This document shows, one piece after another, positions 13,001 to 25,200 of a DNA stretch of 64,000 bases (positions within the stretch are counted from its first letter, which is position 1; the number at the start of each line of letters is the position of its first letter). Source of the DNA: Strix aluco (taxonomy: Eukaryota > Chordata > Aves > Strigiformes > Strigidae); assembly GCF_031877795.1 (NCBI RefSeq), contig NC_133937.1:19185501-19249500 (forward strand). The letters are read 5' to 3'. Both the position numbers and the translations under genes were made by a program. A model generated the notes under the pieces. That model saw only the letters and a list, made by a program, of their open reading frames with translations, was not told where the DNA came from and did not search any database.

Positions 13001-16000
13001 ATTTCTAGTAACATCTCTTCATTTCTTTCTGAATTGTAGGCCTCACCAAAGCGTGACTAGAACTGTACAGACTGCACAAGCAGTCCTTTTACTGTGACAC
13101 TTCCTAGATGCACAAGTTTGCTCAGGCACACCACGTCCTGCTTCTGTGACATTTATTTCACCTCTTCAAAATGGAACCCCGAGAACTTCAAAGAGGAATC
13201 AGGCTGCTCGCCTGCACACAACTTTGTATGCAAAGAGGTATTTTACATGCACTGAAATGTCTTCTACAGTGTTTCTCTAACTGACAATTTACAGATATTA
13301 TACAAATGTCATCATTTTATGTATTAATTTTAAACAAGCTTTACAGGCTCAAGGCTTTAGCATACTTTATCAAGCTGCAAGTCAAACAAAAATGCTTTTC
13401 TCAATCATTATAAATTAGGAATTTTTCTACACAGTATAGGCTGGGTTTTGTTTATTTTTCAGTGTTTGTCATGTACTTCCATGCTTACAGAGCACTGATA
13501 ATTAAATTGAAGCAGTGTTAAAATTAAAATGCTACCTACTCCTTAGACCATTCACCCGCAACAAGAACCCCAGGATATTTCAGAATCTTTTAATGGTTTG
13601 ACTATTTATCATCAGCTCCAAGTCTAGCAACAGAAGATGTGAAAGCAAAGGCCAGGCAGAAGCCCACCAACCTTGCTTCTGCAGGATCAGCAGATATTGT
13701 GATAAGGCCACCAATATCTCATCTATACTATCACTTCCACAAGTAAAAGGCCAACTGTCAAAAGATGGTGCAACTATCGGAATACAGGCAAAAAGCAGGT
13801 ACATGACACACTCTGAAGCATGAAAATAAATTAAAGCATCAGCAGATAAGTTTTCAGTTAGCTTCTGATAAATTGTTCCTTTGAGGTCTGAAGTTACGCT
13901 GCTGCACTGTCTTTTGATAATAGATTTTAAATGCCATGTCAAATGCCAATTTCTCTTACTTACTATTGATTTTAAATACTCAAGTCTTTATCTTATAATT
14001 GTATTTACAGTACTCTTCCCCTAAAGAAATACAGACACTGTTTTTAAAGACTAATTCAAATTTAAGATACAGGATTTGGCTGTTGATCCAATTAAGCTAT
14101 TCATACCTAGTTTCTCCAGAAACACTAGCACTTATAGTCCTAGAGCTTCATGCAGAGTCCTCTCGCAATTACCTTCTATATTTGATTATGCAGTCCTACA
14201 GTTATAAAATAAAGGACACATACAAAACATTAACAGCCAATTTATATTAATACAAAAAAATACATATGATAGCACACCTGTGTATCATGTGCTATAATAA
14301 TATCATATACTGTTATGTATTACAGCAACAGTAAAGGAATTTAAAAATTAACCTACTAACACAGAGCATTAAATACTTAAGTCAGTACTTCTAAATGTTC
14401 AGCATGGTCAATACAGATAAGGCCCTGTACAGAGGCAGTTAGAAGTAAACTGTGGCAAGATGTAACAACACACCTTCACCTAGATATGAACAAGTGCTTA
14501 GGCACAAGAAATAGCACTCTAAAGCATTAGTAGGGAAATGGCAACGCATAATGGTGTCCTACCAATAGGACTCAAGTCTTAAAGTTAGTGAAAATTTACA
14601 TTTTGAAGTTACCGAGTCCTGAATCAGTATATTACTATTTCCCCTCCACTTCCCCAAAAGCAAGCAGAGTCTCCAAAATGTAATAAAACACTTTGGTTAT
14701 AGAAAAGATTAATTGTCCAACTGCAATCATATTCAAACTGAAATTCATTAAAATGCAGTATTTAGGAAACATGTCCTTCAGGTTCTTAATCTCAAAATTA
14801 GTGTACTACTACAAAACCCTGTTCATGTTTCATTCATGCTATTAATGTTTCCACTCCAACCTCCTGTCCAATATTAAAGTATCAAAATATCTAAGCAAGG
14901 AGACAGCCTTCCAAAAAAAGGTAACGGTCTTCCTACATCAACTATTCCTAACCTATCACATGATGTTACTAAACTGGACACCGTGTGAACGAGAATACTA
15001 AAACAAGCGACAGAGTTATAATCTTCAAGAGTTGAGTAATTTAGATGAAAAAACAAGCCTTCAAAAGGACTCTGTGATTTCCATTAGGAATTGTTTAAGT
15101 AATCATTCAGAAGATGTAAAACCCATCAGAATTCACTTTTGAAGGGAGAGCTCAAAAATAAATAAATTCAATGACAGCTTTATGAAATTCTTTTTTTCCC
15201 AGAAGACTACCAATATTAAATGAAAAAGTAGGAATCCCTCAAGTCAAACAGCCTTTAAAATAAACACAGTGCTATGCCGAAAACCATCTCACCTCAGCAG
15301 AAATGTGATCCTAAAGCACAGGTTCAGCAACAAAACTGGGACCTAAGCTAGCTCAAAGAATATCTGCTCCTTGAGAGTATTCAGTATTAGCTTTTCTGTT
15401 GTTAACTGCAGCACTGATAAATCCCACTACCTTTTAAAAATAAAGACAATCCTAAACAGTTTTCAAGTCTCACAATTGCATGGAACTAGGCAACTAATTA
15501 ACTACTGCTTATACAAAAACTATCAATGCTATTTATCTGTTTTATTAAAAACACTCATTAAGCTTACAATGCTACACCTAAAGAAAGTGATGTTAAGAAA
15601 CTGAGCCAGGCTACCCAAGAGCACAAAAGTTCTGACAGACAGACACTGTGTTTAATCACAGCCACACTCTAAGCCACACCACTTGTGAGGAAACAGGGAT
15701 GGTTTTCAGCAAAGTCTTGTTCCAAAATCACATCTCAGCTCACCACACAGACTTCCACCCTCCCACACCCAAAGCCACGGGAAACAATACTCCGATGCAA
15801 AATCAGAAACTGATGAAGTGCTGGTACTTACTTCCTAGAGATTCTTTTCGGATGATATTGTAAGCGTTTTAGAAAAACTATTCTCATACCAATAAGTGAG
15901 CGCTCGAGTCAGGGGTGTTTTATGCATCCGTTTTTCTTAGGCGTCCGTGCCACTGTCCCAAGTCCGAGAGCCCCCTGTCCCGCTCTCAGGGCTCAGCCCA

Positions 16001-16791
16001 GAGCCGCGCTGTGCCTCCCTCTCCCAGAAGCGAGCTGTCACGCTGCAGCGTGTCCCCACGGGGCTGTCACCGCGCAGGCAGCGCCGAACCGCGCAGCGGC
16101 TCGGGCTGTTGTTCGGAAGCAAACACCCTCCCGGAAGAAAAGACAATTCCCTCAGAGGGCAAGTCAAACAGCAAGGCAGCCCTCTTTAAACAAAGCACGC
16201 GTACCTGCCGAGGCCTTTATCTGCTCCAGGAAAAGGTGGGACGCACGGTAGTTAGCGCTACCGCACCCGGCCGCACGGCTGCCACGCTAACGGCTAGCAC
16301 AAGGATGTCCAAACCGGATCAGAAAACGCCGGCAGCCCGCACCCGAGCGTCCCGCTCACACCGAATTAAAGAGAGCAGGACCTGATCCCGTATAAACTCG
16401 GCCCGCGCGGTCAGAATAACCCGAGCAGCGGAGAGAACGAGAAGGAAGCCCCGCGGGGCGGGAGCCACCCGCTTGCCGCCAGGGCGGCCGCCGCCCGCCG
16501 CGCCCGCTTCCCCCAAGGCCGCGGCCCGTCGCTCCCCACTCCGCTCGGCCCCGCCCGCCCGGCGGGCCGCGCTCTCCAGGCCGCGGCGGGCACCCCCCCG
16601 CCCCTCGGCGGCAGCAGGGCCCGCGGGCGGGGAGGCTAGGGCTTCGGCCCGAGCGCCGCGGCGCCCCCGGGGGAGGCCGGGACCCGCCTCACCGTATGCT
16701 CGTGCTCGTCGGCGCGGGCGCGCAGCGGCAGGCACAGGAGGAGGAGGAGCAGCGCGGCGGCCGCGCAGAGCTGCAGCCCGGGCGCCGCCAT
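6875..16791 (-). CDS. TM9SF3: TM9SF3 (transmembrane 9 superfamily member 3), exons 1-2 only
   Basis: TM9SF3 is a nine-pass membrane protein (nonaspanin) of the Golgi and early secretory pathway, about 590 residues in human. Only the first 98 residues lie in the window. They are a signal peptide ending ARA, the DEHEHT motif at the mature N-terminus, and the start of the lumenal domain from [12 protein letters not shown] to [11 protein letters not shown]. The second block is essentially identical to human TM9SF3 as recalled. Exon 2 ends in phase 1, so the next exon should open by completing an Asp codon. I did not find it in 1-6874, so exon 3 onward should lie to the left. The gene reads towards the left edge from a CpG-island promoter. 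Confidence 0.96.
7071..16692 (-). other. TM9SF3: TM9SF3 intron 1
   Basis: This 9.6 kb AT-rich intron lies between the signal-peptide exon and exon 2. It begins inside the CpG island. A T16 tract lies at 8170-8185 and a short AT dinucleotide run at 12359-12372. No CR1 tail, RNA gene or coding exon was recognised. Confidence 0.8.
16693..16791 (-). CDS. TM9SF3: TM9SF3 exon 1, signal peptide
   Basis: This exon supplies 99 coding bases from ATG at 16791 to ACG|GTGAGG. It reads MAAPGLQLC, an Ala/Leu-rich core of about 12 residues, then RARA and DEHEHT. The signal peptide is probably cut after ARA. The ATG has G at -3 and G at +4 (GAGATGG), a good Kozak context. Another in-frame ATG lies 37 codons upstream at 16902 but in poor context. 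I chose the downstream one because the signal peptide follows it directly. Confidence 0.92.
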
Positions 16792-16874
16792 CTCGGGCCT
16801 CGGCGTCCCCGCGCACGCAGCAGGCCCCGCCGCGGAGCCGGCCCGCGCCCCGCCGCCAACGCCGACCTGCGACG

Positions 16875-16920
16875 CCACTTCCGCTCCGCCCGGCCACGTC
16901 ATCCGGCCGCACACCGGAAG
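16875..16920 (-). promoter_or_regulatory. TM9SF3: ETS / UPRE-like cluster upstream of the TM9SF3 start codon
   Basis: About 85-130 bases upstream of the ATG there are two ETS-type cores, ACTTCCG at 16877-16883 and CCGGAAG at 16914-16920. Between them, reading TM9SF3-sense, is TGACGTGG at 16894-16901. That octamer fits the unfolded-protein-response element bound by XBP1/ATF6 and overlaps CRE/USF half-sites. Function is inferred from motif match only. Confidence 0.4.
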
Positions 16921-17119
16921 CGCGAAGCGCGGCGCCTACGGCGGCCGCCAGGAGCCAAACCGAGCGCCGGAGCGCTGCACGGGGCCCGGCCGCCGCCACG
17001 GGGAAGGGGGGCCCAGCCTCGCCCTCGGGGCTTCCCCCGCGGAGGGCGGCAGGTGGGGCCGCGGGAACAAAGGGCGGGCAGCCGGGACCTGAAATGCCCG
17101 GCACCGCGGCCCTTTAGGA

Positions 17120-20100
17120 CACTGCGGCTTTCAGCGTGAGCGTGTTGAAGCTCAGTTATTTTTTAATTGATGGAATTGTTTTATAATTCATAAAATCATA
17201 ACATATCAATGAAATAGTCTAAAATTATTTGAGAACAACGTGACATAGGGCTGTAGGCAAGTACCCGCAAAAATAAGTGGCCCCGTTTTCCACACCACTT
17301 GCACAAGCAGAAGAAACTCATGAGCACTGAAGTGCAAAAGGCCACCCCTGTCTGGCGGAAGGTACTGGGGCGGCACAGTGGCACCCAAACCTACCGGACA
17401 GTAAGCTTCTGTCAGATGAAGCCTCTGTGTGAACTTGGAACTGTCAAGCTAGAAGTCCAAAGTGAAAAAAACCTAGCCAAAATGCTCATAGAATTAAATG
17501 TTCATTGATCAGACAATTTTTAACCTGAACAAATACATAAACAATTTTCAAAGGCTATCAGGCATAATATTAAAAAATAGGGGCTATACCATCTTACCAA
17601 ATATTGCACAAGCCAACACATAAATAGACAGTGAAGGACATGAGCTGAATGCAAGGAGCTGCTCCATGCCATCACACGCCACCCATGCTTTGCAGGAATA
17701 ATGCGAAAACAAATTTCCCTGTTTACCACTGACCACCATACCTATACTAAAAACTTTTGGTCCTTGTGGTCTTACGCATTGAATCGACCCTCCCCAAACA
17801 TATGTTAGCAAGCTACATTTATATGAAGCCTTTTCCAGGTAGTATGTTTGCAATCTCCTGCCTAGTTCAGTAGACACAAGGTCCCTGTAGAGAGAAGATA
17901 ATTGTCAAAACCCATCCAAAAGCCCTGTTCATATTAAAAAAAAAAAAAAAAAAGACAAACTGGACAGCTTTGATAACACCATATGTTTCTTTCTAGTTGT
18001 TGCATCTCAGTCCAAAACAGAGTAGCTTATCCTTGAGAGACAGAGAGGGAAGGCTTCAGCATCTTCAGTTTATTCAGTACTTAAGTCTCTTGGTCAACAA
18101 CAGGGCCAGCCAGAGCCATCTGCTGCAGCGGGTTTTGTGTGGCATGCTGTACAAAGAGCAAACACTTTCCCTGGGCCAGCCAGCTGCCACTTGAGCTTGG
18201 TGGATGGGTTGATGCCCCTACAGGTGGCCACGCCATTTACTTTTACCAGCAATTTTATCATCTGTTCAGTCCTTGAGCTCTAATGTTCAGCAGAAATTCA
18301 TTCCCACTCATTCCCACTCTACCCCCCCAAGCATATTCTTGAGTAATGAACAATCTGGTTGCATGCAGTTTTCTTCTCCGGTCTCTTCTGAGCTTCAGTT
18401 TTAGTGCACTTCTTATCTTGGGTGGAAGCAAATACACACCACATGCTCGCCAGCACAAATGGAGTCTACGGATTCAATGACTCCATACATTGAGCCATAA
18501 GAGGCTTAAAGCAATTAAGTGAAACCAATGTGGAACACACATTTTTGCGGCCACGAAGGTGCATCTCTGCTGGCCTGCAAGATACTTGGAAGTCATGCCT
18601 GCATGCCAATTGCTCACCTACATTTAACAGTAAAGCCATGTTAGTGCTGTTCCTTTTCTCCTTGATAGGGTGACAGTTTTGCTGTGATTGCTGGTCAGTG
18701 AGATCCCTAACTAATCCAGGAGAAGTTACAAAAAGAAAGTAAGATAGGAATGCCTGAGACTACAGTTGCATCTTCAAATTTCTCCCCCTACACAGTACAG
18801 AAGGGGCCTGAACAAACTGCATTTATTTCTCAGCCCCACCTATCCCAGCTCTCCTCCAAACCAGAGCCCCACTAGCATTGTTTTTGTATGACAGGTCAGG
18901 TCAGACTAAGGAAGTATCTAAGCTGCCAACAGGAGAGGGACTGAAAGGCTACTTATGAACTACTTGTCAGCAATTCAGATATAAACCATCTAACTGCAGT
19001 ACTAGCAATAAAAATCCCAGTTTGCAGCCATGTTATTAGGATTGTGCAAAGGCAAATGCTCAGATACAGTTCAGATAAAGTCCTCCCACAGAAGACATTT
19101 GGCTATTGCATGCAGGGAGTGTGGAATTAAAAATTAGCTGGGGAAGATGGATCCCTGGGCTGCTTCAGTCCAACAGCTGTGAAAGGAAATCTTCTGCATG
19201 ACACACTTTCATATTTTGCTCTTCTCTTCCTGCCTTGTTACAGTTTTCCCCACATCCTACATTTCTACCTTATGTTGTGCCTGGCAGATGTGGAAGCAGA
19301 TAAATCCCTTTTACCACATCACAGCTCCAAGCTCTGGAGCACAGCTGCAGCCAGCACTAAGGAGATGGGGAACTTTTAAGCAAAACCAGGGAGCTGTGTG
19401 CAAACCAAAGCATGTGTGACAGCTGAAGACAAGCTGTTGAATTTCCCCTTTTATTTCTTTTATCCCTGTTTCCTTCACTTATCCATGCTACCATTTTCCT
19501 CATTTCAGCACCAAAATTCCCTTCCCTGCTTTCAATTTGACTGATAGTGCTGGGAACTTTGTTCTGTTCCAAGAGCAGCACAGGAAGGCAGCTCCCACCT
19601 CACCATTCCCCTGGCTACTGTGAACAAAGAGCAAAGTGTCAGTGAGAGCCTTTAGTGCCAAAGTTATTGGGAAAGGCACTGAAGTCCTTTAAAAATGAAG
19701 AAAAAAAAAAAAAAGATAAAAAAAGGTCACCTCTGTAGCTATAGGCCTGCAGCACAACACCTGCATCCCTCTATCATCAAAAGGAGAGGCTATATGAACT
19801 GCATGTGGAGTCATACCCTATCAGTTTAATGAGTTGATAATATTTAGTTTATGCCTATATGCCTGAGAGCATCAGGGGCTTCTCCACCTTCATTCAGTGC
19901 TGGCTGAGTCACAGTCGCCGTCTGTCACTCCTGCAGCTCTGCACATTGGCTTTGCCACCCTGAAAGGGAAAGGAGCTACAACTCTATCACCTGCTCACTT
20001 ACAGATTAAGGGGAGCATACATGAGGGAACAGAAGCTTTACTTGTCCTACCTGTACCTGAGGGATCACCAGATACAGATGTATCTGTGTCTCCCTCAGGG

Positions 20101-20256
20101 CTGGAAGAGGGCTTGAAAACCAAGTAAGTAACGATGCTGAATTCTCTACCCTGAATGTTACCTTGCAGAATTCCCATCTGCATCACTCATGGACAACCAG
20201 ACCCCTACACTTGTCCCCCAAGGGCCAGGATATGCACAGAAAATTGCAAGACCTGG
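17120..20256. other. Intergenic sequence between PIK3AP1 and TM9SF3
   Basis: Single-copy-looking sequence without a recognisable gene. It holds A tracts at 17936-17953 and near 19691, and a short direct repeat of CATTCCCACT near 18300. TTTATT words, which could be poly(A) signals on the minus strand, occur near 18064, 18823 and 19449. None is distinctive enough to call. Confidence 0.5.
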
Positions 20257-21112
20257 AATAATCATAGACTTGTTTGGGTTGGAAGGGACCTTAAAGATCA
20301 TATAGTTTCAACCCCTCTGCCATGGGCAGGGACACCTTCCACTAGATCAGGTTGCTCAAAGCCCCGTCCAAACTGGCCTTGAACACTGCCAGGGAGGGGG
20401 CAGCCACAACTGCTCTGGGCAACCTGTACCAGTGTCTCACCACCCTCACAGTAAAGAATTTCTTCCTTCTATCCAATCTACCCCCTTTCAGTTTAAAATC
20501 GTTACCCCTAACCCTGTCACTACACTCCCTGATAAAGAGTCCCTCCCCATCTTTCCTGTAGCCCCCTTTAAGTACTGGAAGGCCGCTATAAGGTCTCCCC
20601 CGAGCCTGCTCTTCTCCAGGCTGAACAACCCCAACTCTCTCAGCCTGTCCTCATAAGGGAGGTGGCTGCAGCCCCCGATCATCTTCATGTCCCTCCTCTG
20701 GACCTGCTTCAACAGGTCTCTGTCCTTCTTATGTTGGGGACCCCAGAGTTGGACACAGCACTGCAGGTAGGGTCTCATGACAGCAGAGTGGAGGGGGAGA
20801 ATCCCCTCCCTCGACCTGCTGGCCACACTTCTCTTGATGCAGCGCAGGACATGGTTGGCTTTCTGGGCTGTGAGCACACATTGCTGGCTCACAGTCATTT
20901 TTCCATCCACTAGTACCCCCAAGTCCTTCTCTGCGGGTGGGGCTGCTCTCAATCCACTCCTCGCCCAGCCTGTATCTGTGCTTGGGATTGCACTGACCCA
21001 TGTGCAGGACCTTGCACTTGGCCTTGTTGAACTTCATGAAGTTTACATGGGCCCACCTCTCAAGCCTGTCCAGGTCCCTCTGGATGGCATCACTTCGATC
21101 GTTCAAGTCTGC
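20257..21112 (-). mobile_element. CR1 LINE, 5'-truncated and frame-shifted copy
   Basis: This minus-strand CR1 fragment lies between PIK3AP1 and TM9SF3. It encodes LERWAHVNFMKFNKAKCKVL and LHMGQCNPKHRYRLGEEWI in one frame. KDLGVLVDGKMTVSQQC, MRPYLQCCVQLWGP and PYEDRLRELGLFSLEKS lie in another, so it has at least one frameshift. The 3' end shows the CR1 tail (CCCTTCCAACCCAAACAAG then TCTATGATT). It is a dead copy. Confidence 0.95.
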
Positions 21113-21679
21113 TTTACATGCTTTCTACATTTGGTACACAGAGAGCCAAACCAGGAAGCTCTCCTTAAATTTGTAAGCCCTCAGGCAGAAAAAAGGCTGG
21201 ATACAGCTGTTGCAGATTCACATTGCTAGAAAGGAAGAATAGAGCAAGAAGAGTCCAGTCCCCAGGCTGCCTGTTTCTACTGCAGCGGGCCAACTACACA
21301 GCTGGTATTTGTGAGGTGTGTGCATTTATAATTGGAGACTTGCTATACTATTCCAGAGCATGAAGTGAAACGCCTTTATATTGCTTCTATAGTGAAACAT
21401 GTAAGAGATACAGAAACAGCATTGCGGCCAATTCCTTCCTCTAATTTGAGAGGTCAGTCGTGTCATTTCAAGTAACAACATGCCCACCCACTCCCCAAAA
21501 ACGGTTTAAGTACAGTTGTTTTGTGATACAGCAGGTCCCTTACCAGATGTCTTGGGAATTTTCACGGTAAATGCAGCACACTCAACACCTTGTTAATGTC
21601 TGTCCTCTTCAGGGAGTGAAGGGGAAAGGGAAAGCCATTTTCAAGGCTGTATGCAAAATACATTCTTGAATAAAGAAAA

Positions 21680-22239
21680 CTTCTCATCCTCCCATTGTTT
21701 AATGATTGCTGGAGGGAGATTCTACTGACCTGAAAGATCAGTATGTCCATACCCAAAATGTTATACCAAACAGCAGTACCTTCACCTGCTCCTGCTGTAA
21801 TGAGTGTTCTTCAAACAACTTATTTTCCTTACTTTTTGAAGCATGTTTTCCAGTCAAGCCCTTGTAGGTTGGTTGTATTGAGGGTTTTGGTAACAATGCT
21901 TATCAGGATTTAGTTTCTAAAAGGACACGTGTTCTTTCTTGGTCAAAGGGAAACTTTATGTTGGTGCAGGGGTGCTAAGACACACATCAGTGTTCTCCTT
22001 CCCAACCATGATACTTTTTCTTGAAGTCCCAAAGCACCAAAATTCTTCCAAGCAAAAAAGTTACGGAAGGCCAAGAAGTTTCAGTGAAAATCACGGGAAA
22101 AGTCACCAGAGCTTTAGGGAGGAGGAAGGGGAAGAAAACATTTGTCTCCCACTCATAAATAATTTAAGACAACCCAAAAATATCTGTACAAACACACATA
22201 CAAACAGAAAAATCTCATATTCCACAGATGTTGAGAAAT
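21680..22239 (-). other. PIK3AP1: Probable PIK3AP1 3' UTR
   Basis: Sequence after the PIK3AP1 stop has no further human-like coding match. No AATAAA was seen on the minus strand in the first 500 bases. An ATTAAA at 21698-21703, followed by T-rich sequence, is the best poly(A) signal candidate. The extent is therefore a guess. A longer UTR reaching towards the CR1 copy at 21.1 kb is possible. Confidence 0.3.
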
Positions 22240-22294
22240 TCAGCGACCTCTTGGGGGCACAGGTGGAGGATAAAAGCTTTCACAGCTTACAGGC
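22240..22294 (-). CDS. PIK3AP1: PIK3AP1 exon 17, C-terminus and stop codon
   Basis: The coding part of the last exon is 55 bases and encodes residues 777-794 plus TGA at 22240-22242. It starts at TTTTTATAG|G, completing an Arg codon. It reads RPVSCESFYPPPVPPRGR and then stops. Human PIK3AP1 also ends in a PPVPPRGR-type tail, so this is the natural C-terminus. Confidence 0.94.
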
Positions 22295-25200
22295 CTATAA
22301 AAAGAGAATACATATGCATTAAAAAAAATTCTAAATAGAGTTCTGGAACAACACATTGCATGCAATAACATCGTATCTAAGAATCCTGTACAAACAATAG
22401 TCATACAAGAAGAAAAATATGCTATCAGTGATTCAGCAACAGAGCAGATGCCAATGTGCCAGAGCCCTGTTCCTGTCCAGGATATTTATTCTGCTCTTCA
22501 GCTGCAATAATTCTACTATTACTGGAAAGAGATGCCATGATACTTGGTTGAAGTAAAACTTTGATAGTATAGTAGCTTTCTCCTGAAAATTAGATGAAGA
22601 GCAATAGGAAGAGATCAAAAGACTCAAAATTTTTTTTTCAAACTAACTACAGATAAATTCTATCTATATTCTTGCCAGAGCCAAGACAACATACAGAACT
22701 TACTGCACTCACACATTACTAATTAATATTTTAAGAGTTGGAGAATTTTGTTAGCATCTGTACTTAGATAAGCTCCTATGGTCTGGACTTTATAGACTGG
22801 TTGGACTAAAGGAATGTTCACAAGTTACTTAAGATTGTGGTGGTCTGATTAAATCAAAGCAAAACCTCTCAATATCTTCGATAAAACCAGTGCAGTTCTT
22901 ACTTTGAGGCCAATCATACATGTAAACAAGTGTGCTTTGGAGAGATCTAAAATTTGTAAAAAGCAAAAAAGTTCAAGGGGATGCCAAAAGGGAATTCCCT
23001 CTGCACTACACTTTGTATTTTCCAAGAGGATCTTCTCAGGAGGATTGGGTACTAAATCTCTGCCAGTGGCAGGATGTTACGCCACCTGGGTCAGTCTTAT
23101 TATGGCAAGTGTTGTGTGCTTCAATAGCACTGCCCCTTGCAGTGGGTGAACCACAGTAACAGCCTTGCAATAGGCATGTTACCAACTAGGAAAACAATTC
23201 CACCAAGTATTACAGGTGAGAAACAAGCATCTTACAATTCCTAACAGTGTGTGTTTATAGATAATAGTCTGGTAGATTTTGTTGAAAGGTACATTGGCTT
23301 CCTGCCTTGCTTTCTGTCCAAGGCTTCCACGTTGATTCACTGAAAGCTCATGTTTGAGCTGCATTTTAGTTTTACCTGCTTGCACCTCGAGGAGGCACTC
23401 TGGGAGGCCTTTCTGGGAAAGGCAGCCTCTCTGCTTGGTGGGCAACTGGGCTGCGGCTTCTAGTTGTTTCTGGGACTTCATTGTCCTACAAAATGAAGAA
23501 AAGAGGTTACAGACCAGCAGAATTTGGTTCTTGTTAGCTTCAACAACAGAAGGTGCCATTTTGCTATTTCTGCAAATGCAATGCCATCCCTGAGCTCCTT
23601 TTCGTTTGCATGAAAAGAAAGCCGTATACTTAAGAACAGTGGACCAGTATATAGCAGAGGTGAGAGCTTACCTCACTGTCGCCTTCCATCCCACTGCTGA
23701 CACTCAATATGCTCCGAGTACTGGAGCGGTTACTTGCACTACCTGGAGTGAGTAAGCAAGAGAAAACGAACTTATTACTAAATCCTGGTGATTTAACTGC
23801 AAATCACTAACTCAGGACTCCTAACCTCATGCTTACCTCTTGCACACATCATTTAATGTTTATTTAGATTAATTTATTTCCACTGTTATTTTTCACATGT
23901 TCAGGATCCAAACAATGGCATTTCATATAACACAGACCACAGGGCCAAACCATTCAGTTTTGCTTTCTTTCTAGCAGATTTCTACCCTGTCTAGGTCCAG
24001 GCTTCTGGTTAAATACTCACAACCATAATTTAATTGAAAGGATCCAGTGCCAATATCAGCTGTCAAGTCAGGTAAATATTTTCAAAGTGTTACACACCCA
24101 ACATTTATATAAATTTAAATTATCAGTCCCTATGTCCTTAACAACTGCGTGGAGGTAGATGGCTCTGAGCACTGTCACACATTCATTCCTGGAGTAACTG
24201 GCTGCTTGAGAGGTTATTCACATCCTCTCACAACAATCCTTACTCATCACAGGAATGCTTCCTAGGCTATTTCACAGCTAAAAATGACAAGTTTGTTCAA
24301 ACAACCTTCAGCAACCATTTATGCAAACCCATTTAACTTTCATGGACTCAGAGTAGGGAATGTTTTTGCAATCAGTCATGCCATCTCTGAAGGTGACAGC
24401 AACTTACAAACTTATCCTACACTGCTATGGCTGGTTTCAGTCATAAATACATAATGTTCTATAGGGCTATGCAATACTGGAACACTAATGTTCAGAAACC
24501 TATACGCTGAAATGGAGGCTAGAGAGGTTTTCTCATAAGATGCAGTCCCTCCCTAGCCTTGGTGAGGTAACATTCATTATCAGGTGGTACAAACAGTAGC
24601 ACTTAAGAGTGCTAAATAGTGTGTTAGGGTCCGTTCTCACAATCATGCCATGGGAAAGAGAGCCAATCTGCACACAGTGAACTCTGCAGGCTCGTTAACA
24701 TTGCTCTCACAACTTTTTATATGCAAGTTACTGGCTCAGTGAGCTGCCTCTGGCACCCACTCTGGCTGTGTACCAGCTATATCTTGCCAAAAGCCACAAA
24801 GGTAGTAACCTCACCGGGACTCAGTTTTCCTTTCAGAAGACCAAAATGATCTTAATGGTTTCTAAAAGAATTGCTCAGTCTGCAGTAACAGCAAGAATGC
24901 AGAGATTTAATTTGCACAAATTAAAGCTAATAAAAACCAACGATAGCAAAAATGTGCAGACTGTCCAAATCACTCAAGAAGTCCCCCAGTTAATAATGAA
25001 AAATGCTGTCCTTTATCTACAGCAGTTGATACTGTAGATATGTAGAGATTGGTAAATGACATATAGAGACTGGATCCCAGTCTGCAATATAACTGTGCCC
25101 TTCAGAGCAGAAGAGCATGTGGCCTGCTGAGAGTCACAGCAAGGGAGCATCCTTTTTTCTACGAGAGCAGCTGACATCTACTTTAAAGAACTGAAGACAG

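Larger units (their letters stand above)
15935..17115. promoter_or_regulatory. TM9SF3: CpG island over the TM9SF3 promoter and exon 1
   Basis: G+C and CpG rise sharply here against AT-rich flanks, and the block spans TM9SF3 exon 1 and about 300 bases upstream. No TATA box was seen near the start codon, as usual for a housekeeping CpG-island promoter. The long overlapping GC-rich open frames on both strands here arise from base composition. The transcription start was not determined. It probably lies between 16.80 and 16.95 kb. Confidence 0.85.

Noticed and set aside
15915..16385. 156-codon plus-strand frame upstream-antisense to TM9SF3
   Set aside because: It overlaps the CpG island and is a composition artefact. 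No evidence of a divergent gene.
16319..17117. Long overlapping open frames on both strands (214 and 261 codons)
   Set aside because: They are Ala/Arg/Pro/Gly-rich frames created by GC composition in the CpG island. They overlap the real TM9SF3 exon 1 in other frames.
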